Source: Planctomycetota bacterium (GTDB taxonomy: Bacteria > Planctomycetota > Phycisphaerae > Sedimentisphaerales > Anaerohalosphaeraceae). Taken from it: a stretch of DNA of 16,037 bases. Below the pieces are notes generated by a model. That model ran no database searches and had not been told where the DNA came from. It saw nothing but the letters and a program-made list of their open reading frames with translations. The DNA is taken from positions 1 to 16,037 of the forward strand of contig DAOVVQ010000058.1 of the NCBI GenBank assembly GCA_030637065.1, in the 5' to 3' direction. Position 1 is the first letter of the stretch. Each line of letters starts with the position of its first letter. Positions 11,913-16,037 of this stretch are shown in pieces. Position numbers and translations under genes: made by a program.

Positions 11913-13129
11913 TTATTCTGTTTTTTCCCCGTCAGCAGACGGTTTACCATCATGGCTGCGACGGTATCGCCGGACGAGTTTATCATTGTCGCCAGCGGGT
12001 CGACGAGCGTTCCGAGCATTGCAATAATCGGCAGTGCCTCCGGGCCGAAGCCGTAGATCGATACGATAAGCGCCTCGCCGAGGAAGCCGCCGCCGGGTAT
12101 CCCGCTCATTACAAGCCCGCACAGGATCGCCACCCCGATGGCCCCTGCTAAGACAGCCGGACCCGAAAAATCGTATCCGTACAGTGAGAACAGGACGGCG
12201 ATCTTCATTATCGCCGCCAGGCACGAGCCGTCCATGTGTATCGTCGCGCCAAGGGGCAGGACGATCTCGCGTACGTCTTCGGGCACGCCGATCCGCTCGG
12301 CGGCCTGGAGATTGGCGGGCAGTGCCGCCAGTGAACTTCCCGTCCCCAGTGCGGTAAGAGCTGCCGGCGCAATCTGCGTCCAGAAGTCCCTGACGCCCCG
12401 CCGCCCCGCCGCCGAAAAGGCATAGAGCGAAAAGCCCAATACGAAGTACAGTATCGCCACCGGGTAGTACAGGGCGAGAACGCGGGCGTACGAACCGACG
12501 ATCTGCGGGCCGAACACTCCGACCATGTATGCGAAATAAGCCCCCAGGCCGATCGGGGCGTACAGCATGATCAGCCTGATCAGTTGCCCCATCACCTCGG
12601 CTCCGGCGATAAGCAGGCTGCGAATCGGCTTGCCCTTTTCGCCCGCCGCCTGACAGGCAAGACCGGTAAGAATCGAAAAGACTATCAGCGCCAAGATATT
12701 GCGACGGTTAAGCAGGTCTGCAAAATCAGGAACGCTGACGGCGCCGGCGATCTTATCTGCAAGATTGCCCTTGTCCTGCACCGGCGGCGGGGCGAGTCCT
12801 AATGTCAATTCCCCGGCTGGGTCGAATGTTTTGACCGCACAGAGCATAAGACACGATGACAGCACACCGGTAATTATGAACACTGCCAGCATCAAGGCCG
12901 CTATCCGGCCAAGCCGCTTTAAGTCTCGGCTCGCCGCGACCGCCGACGACAGCGAAAAGAAGACCAGCGGCACCACCGCCGTAAACAGCAGATTCAGCAG
13001 CAGGTCGCCCAACGGCTTCACTGCCGCGGATTTTGGGCCGATTATGTAGCCAAGCAGAGCCCCAACTGAGACCGCCCCAGCTAATATCAGTGTAAACCGC
13101 CACTTCCTCAGGAACGTCTTTGCATTCAT
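11909..13129 (-). CDS. Dicarboxylate/amino acid:cation symporter (DAACS/SDF family)
   Basis: An inner-membrane secondary transporter of the GltP/DctA/SstT superfamily, 406 residues, with the expected set of about eight helices plus two re-entrant hairpins. Hallmarks are the N-terminal LGYIIGP helix, NLLFTAVVPLVFFSLSSAV, the serine-rich hairpin 1 LGTGSSLAALPANLQAAERIG, the GATIHMDGSCLAAI helix-7 motif (NMDGT in relatives), the hairpin 2 SGIPGGGFLGEAL, and helix 8 DPLATMINSSGDTVAAMM (377 on). Helix 8 keeps Asp 377, Asn 384 and Asp 388 but has Ala 380 where GltPh has Arg 397, the residue that binds the acidic side chain. A neutral or non-carboxylate substrate is therefore more likely (inference). 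The ATG at 13129 is preferred; ATG at 13162 (GGCGGA ahead) is possible. The longest frame, from 13267, lies upstream of the promoter and is rejected. Confidence 0.88.
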   Translation of the reverse strand: MNAKTFLRKWRFTLILAGAVSVGALLGYIIGPKSAAVKPLGDLLLNLLFTAVVPLVFFSLSSAVAASRDLKRLGRIAALMLAVFIITGVLSSCLMLCAVKTFDPAGELTLGLAPPPVQDKGNLADKIAGAVSVPDFADLLNRRNILALIVFSILTGLACQAAGEKGKPIRSLLIAGAEVMGQLIRLIMLYAPIGLGAYFAYMVGVFGPQIVGSYARVLALYYPVAILYFVLGFSLYAFSAAGRRGVRDFWTQIAPAALTALGTGSSLAALPANLQAAERIGVPEDVREIVLPLGATIHMDGSCLAAIMKIAVLFSLYGYDFSGPAVLAGAIGVAILCGLVMSGIPGGGFLGEALIVSIYGFGPEALPIIAMLGTLVDPLATMINSSGDTVAAMMVNRLLTGKKQNN

Positions 13130-13182
13130 ACTTGGGTCCAATCGCCGATTTTCGCAGGTCATACGCAGGATCCGCCAAGGCA

Positions 13183-13210
13183 ATTCTAACAAAAATCGTC
13201 GACTTTCCAA
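13183..13210 (-). promoter_or_regulatory. Candidate promoter for the symporter gene
   Basis: On the minus strand TTGGAA (13210-13205), 16-bp spacer, TAGAAT (13188-13183). Transcription would start near 13176, 47 nt before the ATG at 13129. It is divergent from the sulfatase promoter, with 25 bp between their -35 boxes. Confidence 0.45.
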
Positions 13211-13235
13211 GTGATTTATGCTACACTGAAAAGGC

Positions 13236-13264
13236 TTGAAATCAGGCGGAAAAGAGGTTATAAT
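13236..13264 (+). promoter_or_regulatory. Strong promoter of the sulfatase operon
   Basis: TTGAAA (13236-13241), exactly 17 bp, TATAAT (13259-13264): one mismatch in total. Transcription would start near 13271 and leave a leader of about 105 nt. The position rules out the longer sulfatase frame that opens at 13236. Confidence 0.65.
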
Positions 13265-13291
13265 CATTGGTCTGGAAGAGGCATCAGCGAA

Positions 13292-13369
13292 ATGGAGGGC
13301 GAGCGGGCGGCAAAGCCGTTTTGGCCCCAGCCGCTGCCGGCAGCGGCCAGACTTTTACCCGGAGGATGA
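13292..13369 (+). other. Possible leader ORF (25 codons) in the sulfatase 5' UTR
   Basis: ATG at 13292 to TGA at 13367-13369 encodes MEGERAAKPFWPQPLPAAAR plus five more residues. It is rich in Pro and Ala, and its stop overlaps the sulfatase Shine-Dalgarno region, 7 nt before the sulfatase ATG. It has no clear ribosome site of its own, so it may be chance. Confidence 0.2.
13330..13347. promoter_or_regulatory. 18-bp perfect palindrome in the sulfatase 5' UTR
   Basis: GCCGCTGCCGGCAGCGGC is a perfect palindrome. As RNA it folds into a 7-bp G/C stem with a CCGG tetraloop, 13 nt before the GGAGG at 13361. It may be an operator or a translational or attenuation hairpin. Confidence 0.5.
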
Positions 13370-13376
13370 AATACAA

Positions 13377-14966
13377 ATGAATCGCCGCGACTTCTTAAAG
13401 ACTATGGCTGTCAGCGCCGGCGGTGGGTCTCTCCTCTCGAATCACGGGCTTGATCTCAAGCTAACTTCCCGGCCAAATATCGTTTTTCTCATGGCTGACG
13501 ACCATCAGGCGATGGCAATGGGCTGCATGGGTAACAGCGAGATCGCCACGCCCAACCTCGACGCTCTGGCTGGCAAAGGCGTGGTGTTCGAAAGATGCTA
13601 TGCCAGCAGTCCGCTCTGCATGGCCAGTCGCGCGACGGTCTTTACCGGCATGTACGAGTACAAGACGGGGTGCAACTTCTCGACCGGCAAGGTCTCCGCC
13701 GATGACTGGAACGATCTGTCGTATGCTACGCTCCTGCGAAGGGCCGGGTACCGCACGGCTTTCGCCGGCAAGTGGGGCTTTGGGGTCGACATACCCGATC
13801 ATTCAGCCGCCTTTGATAAATGGGGCGGATTCGAGGGGTCGGGACAGGGTTCGTATAATACCGGCGCTAACCCGTCGATGACCGGATATGCCCAGGAGTA
13901 TCCGCACGTAACACGCGGGCTCGGCGCCTTTGGCAGGGACTTTATCCGGGAGTCAGCGGCTAATGACAAGCCGTTTTGCCTGACGTTGTTCTTTAAGGCT
14001 CCGCACAAACCGCATAACAATATCGACGCCGAAGACCTGCTTAGATACGATGGCGCAACTTTTGCGACGCGTCCTAATTACGGCGAGTCAGCCGGTCAGA
14101 CGCATCCGATCCAGCCGAAGCTCGGGCGGCAGTATCATCAATGGACCGAATGGGACCCCGACAGCTATCAGGACCATCTCAAGGCGTATTACCAGTTGAT
14201 ATCCGGCGTCGATACCGCCGTTGGCATGGTGATCGATGAATTGGAGGCTCGGGGCGTTGCGGATAACACCGTCATTATTTACACGTCGGACAACGGTTAC
14301 TTCTGCGGTTCGCATCGTTTGCAGGGCAAGGTGCTCCCTTACGAGGAGGCCTCGCGTATTCCGCTTATTATTTACGATCCTCGAAGCCGCTCAGCCGGCA
14401 AAAAGCAGCGGTCAAGGGCGGTCGTCTCGAATATCGATTTTGCACCGACAGTTCTCGACCTCGCAGGGCTCAAGACCCCCGGCAAGATGGACGGCAAGAG
14501 CCTGACCGGTATCGTTGACAGCCCAGCCAAGAGCATTCGCGATTCGTCGCTGGTGATACAGAATTGGGGCTGGGCCAACACCGACCATAACAGGGCCCTG
14601 GCGGTAGTGACCGAGGATTATAAATACATCAACTGGTGCTACGCCGACGAGAATGTTCCTGTCGCCGAAGAGTTGTTCGATATGGTAAACGACCCCTACG
14701 AGCTAAACGACCTCTCAGCCGACCCGGAAGCGAGTTCGGCGCTGGAGCGGATGCGGGCTCTTTACGACGAATATCACCGGCACTGGTCGCGTCATTGCGT
14801 CGATGCGGAGGATTATACCCGGCACCGAGTGATCTTCGACAGAACTGTGCCGTGGCAGGACAAGGACTATCGCGGTTTTACCGTTAAGAATAAAGATAGC
14901 AGCGGCGGCAAGGCGATCCGGCAGATATACGAAGACCTGACGGGCGTTGCTCCGCCGATAAACTGA
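13377..14966 (+). CDS. Tat-exported S1-family sulfatase (1)
   Basis: A 529-residue formylglycine sulfatase, hydrolysing sulfate esters on an extracellular or periplasmic glycan. The Tat leader MNRRDFLKTMAVSAGGGSLL is followed by the sulfatase fold: RPNIVFLMADDHQ (32-44; Asp 41 and 42 metal ligands), TPNLDALAGKGVVFERCY, and the maturation motif CMASR (81-85, C-x-A-x-R; Cys 81 to be converted to formylglycine). Then come GKWGFG (131-136), KAPHKPH (His 210), YTSDNGYFCGSH (Asp 305, Asn 306) and GKVLPYEEASRIPLI (Lys 318). The usual GKWH reads GKWG here. The substrate cannot be told from sequence. GGAGG at 13361-13365 and the Tat leader fix the ATG at 13377. It is the first gene of a two-sulfatase operon. 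No formylglycine-generating enzyme or anSME is in the window, so maturation must be encoded elsewhere. Confidence 0.92.
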   Translation: MNRRDFLKTMAVSAGGGSLLSNHGLDLKLTSRPNIVFLMADDHQAMAMGCMGNSEIATPNLDALAGKGVVFERCYASSPLCMASRATVFTGMYEYKTGCNFSTGKVSADDWNDLSYATLLRRAGYRTAFAGKWGFGVDIPDHSAAFDKWGGFEGSGQGSYNTGANPSMTGYAQEYPHVTRGLGAFGRDFIRESAANDKPFCLTLFFKAPHKPHNNIDAEDLLRYDGATFATRPNYGESAGQTHPIQPKLGRQYHQWTEWDPDSYQDHLKAYYQLISGVDTAVGMVIDELEARGVADNTVIIYTSDNGYFCGSHRLQGKVLPYEEASRIPLIIYDPRSRSAGKKQRSRAVVSNIDFAPTVLDLAGLKTPGKMDGKSLTGIVDSPAKSIRDSSLVIQNWGWANTDHNRALAVVTEDYKYINWCYADENVPVAEELFDMVNDPYELNDLSADPEASSALERMRALYDEYHRHWSRHCVDAEDYTRHRVIFDRTVPWQDKDYRGFTVKNKDSSGGKAIRQIYEDLTGVAPPIN

Positions 14967-14981
14967 TCATACGAATATTGC

Positions 14982-14988
14982 AAGGAGA
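14982..14988 (+). promoter_or_regulatory. Ribosome binding site deciding a GTG start for sulfatase 2
   Basis: AAGGAGA ends 6 nt before GTG 14995, the ideal distance, whereas the in-frame ATG at 15013 is 24 nt away. The GTG start adds six residues (MSRRNK) before MNRREF. Confidence 0.55.
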
Positions 14989-14994
14989 TTTGGG

Positions 14995-16037
14995 GTGAGT
15001 AGGCGCAATAAAATGAACAGGCGTGAGTTTATGAAGACCTGTGCAGCGGGGGTCGGCGGGTTTGTGCTGTCTAACCGCGGGCTCGATGTCCATTTTGGTC
15101 GCCGGCCCAACCTGCTGGTGATCCATACCGACCAGCAGAGCCGATGGTCACTGGAGGCCTATGGCTGCACGGAGATTACCACGCCCCATGTCGATTCGTT
15201 GGCCGCTGGCGGGGCGCTGTTTACGAATTTCTTTAACAATCATGCCGTTTGTACCGCTTCGCGCGGGTGCCTCCAGACGGGGCGATATCCCCATGCCCAC
15301 GGCGCCTGGACGAACAATCTTGAACTCAATCGTGACGAGATCACGTTTGCGATGGTCCTTCGAGATAACGGTTATGCGACCGGTTATTCGGGCAAGTGGC
15401 ATATTGACGGCCCGCCCAAGCCCGGCTGGATGACGGCCGATCGCTCGATGGGGTATACGGACTGCAAATATATGTTCAGCCGGGGGCACTGGAAGCAGTT
15501 GGAGGATACGCCATCGGGTCCGCGGGTCAAGGCCAGGGACGAAAATGACAAGCCAACCTACGACGTCGAGGGTGCCGACGAGATTTCCTTTACGACCGAC
15601 TTTCTGGCGACCAAAACGATCGACTTTTTGAACGCCCACGTCGACGAGCCATTCTGCTATATGGTCAGCATTCCCGATCCTCACGGCCCCCGAACCGTTC
15701 GGCCCGATTACGACACCATGTACGACCCAGCCGATATGCTCGTGCCGTCGACGCTGGAACAGGCCGATGAGGATAAGCCGAACTGGGCATCGGGCAATGC
15801 AGCTAAAGGCGATACTCCCGAAGCACGCGCGGCATGGATCCAGCAGGAGCGAACGCAGTATTACGGGATGGTCAAGTGCATCGATGACAACGTCGGAAGG
15901 ATCGTCCAGGCGCTCAAGGATAACGGGCAGTTCGATAATACGATAATCGTTTATACGACCGACCACGGCGAGTTTATGGGAGAGCATGGATTGATGAACA
16001 AGGGCAAACCCTATGACACAGCCTACCACATCCCGTT
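14995..16037 (+). CDS. Tat-exported S1-family sulfatase (2), 3' truncated by window
   Basis: The frame is open from GTG 14995 to the window end (347 complete codons); the C-terminal domain is missing. The Tat leader reads NRREFMKTCAAGVGGFVLS. The sulfatase core has RRPNLLVIHTDQQSRWS (metal-binding start), TTPHVDSLAAGGALFTNF, the maturation motif CTASR (86-90; Cys 86 to formylglycine), the intact active-site GKWH (133-136), SIPDPHGPR (His 230 region), VYTTDHGEFMGEHGLMNKGK (319-338; Asp 323, His 324, Lys 338) and the start of the PYDTAYHIP segment. It follows sulfatase 1 after 28 bp without a new promoter and so shares its transcript. The pair probably removes different sulfate groups from one polysaccharide (inference). 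The alternative start is ATG 15013. Confidence 0.92.
   Translation, partial: MSRRNKMNRREFMKTCAAGVGGFVLSNRGLDVHFGRRPNLLVIHTDQQSRWSLEAYGCTEITTPHVDSLAAGGALFTNFFNNHAVCTASRGCLQTGRYPHAHGAWTNNLELNRDEITFAMVLRDNGYATGYSGKWHIDGPPKPGWMTADRSMGYTDCKYMFSRGHWKQLEDTPSGPRVKARDENDKPTYDVEGADEISFTTDFLATKTIDFLNAHVDEPFCYMVSIPDPHGPRTVRPDYDTMYDPADMLVPSTLEQADEDKPNWASGNAAKGDTPEARAAWIQQERTQYYGMVKCIDDNVGRIVQALKDNGQFDNTIIVYTTDHGEFMGEHGLMNKGKPYDTAYHIP

Noticed and set aside
13130..13267. Longer N-terminus for the symporter
   Set aside because: It would start upstream of the minus-strand promoter, and the extra residues are not like the family N-terminus.
13236..13376. Longer N-terminus for sulfatase 1
   Set aside because: The frame opens inside the -35 box of a strong promoter; the GGAGG and Tat leader point to ATG 13377.
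15148..16029. 293-codon open frame on the minus strand
   Set aside because: It is antisense to sulfatase 2, whose plus-strand frame carries the CTASR, GKWH and TTDHGE motifs and a Tat leader. The minus-strand product shows no family features.

Overview
The window looks like a piece of a Planctomycetota chromosome, most likely from the Phycisphaerae/Sedimentisphaerales side. This is inferred from gene content: a secreted PQQ-type beta-propeller with the planctomycete-style WPQWRGPGRDG start, two 3-keto-disaccharide hydrolase (DUF1080) proteins, Tat-exported S1 sulfatases, a PEP-CTERM protein and a PKD-domain surface protein. No rRNA, complete tRNA, CRISPR array or transposase gene was found.

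Left part (1-5338): the C-terminal end of a PKD-domain surface protein; a 480-bp gap with a possible frameshifted tail and a hairpin; a PEP-CTERM beta-solenoid protein built on a strict 19-residue period; an N-terminally truncated dual-specificity phosphatase remnant on the minus strand; a low-specificity L-threonine aldolase (ltaE); a structured 380-bp intergenic region; a slipin-type SPFH membrane protein; a short relic of a second threonine aldolase; and a DUF502 membrane protein. The two gene relics around ltaE mark this as a rearranged stretch.

Middle part (5339-10364): a glycan-processing block. It holds a PQQ-repeat protein, a tandem-DUF1080 secreted protein transcribed divergently from a DUF1080 lipoprotein, and a Tat-exported TIM-barrel glycoside-hydrolase-like protein directly after the lipoprotein. 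Near-consensus sigma-70-type promoters can be read upstream of several genes. The block ends in a roughly 100-bp nested inverted-repeat element (MITE/BIME-like).

Right part (10365-16037): pyruvate kinase and a DAACS-family symporter on the minus strand, then, divergently, two Tat-exported S1 sulfatases in one operon. The second sulfatase runs off the window end. Three Tat proteins (the glycoside-hydrolase-like protein and both sulfatases) share a nearly common leader although their mature domains differ.

Inferred theme: export of enzymes that desulfate and cleave a complex sulfated polysaccharide, next to housekeeping genes. No single wholly new system is evident. The most distinctive points are the 19-residue solenoid, the ltaE relic, the nested inverted-repeat element, the shared Tat leaders, a symporter lacking the acidic-substrate arginine, and a sulfatase with Gly where GKWH has His.
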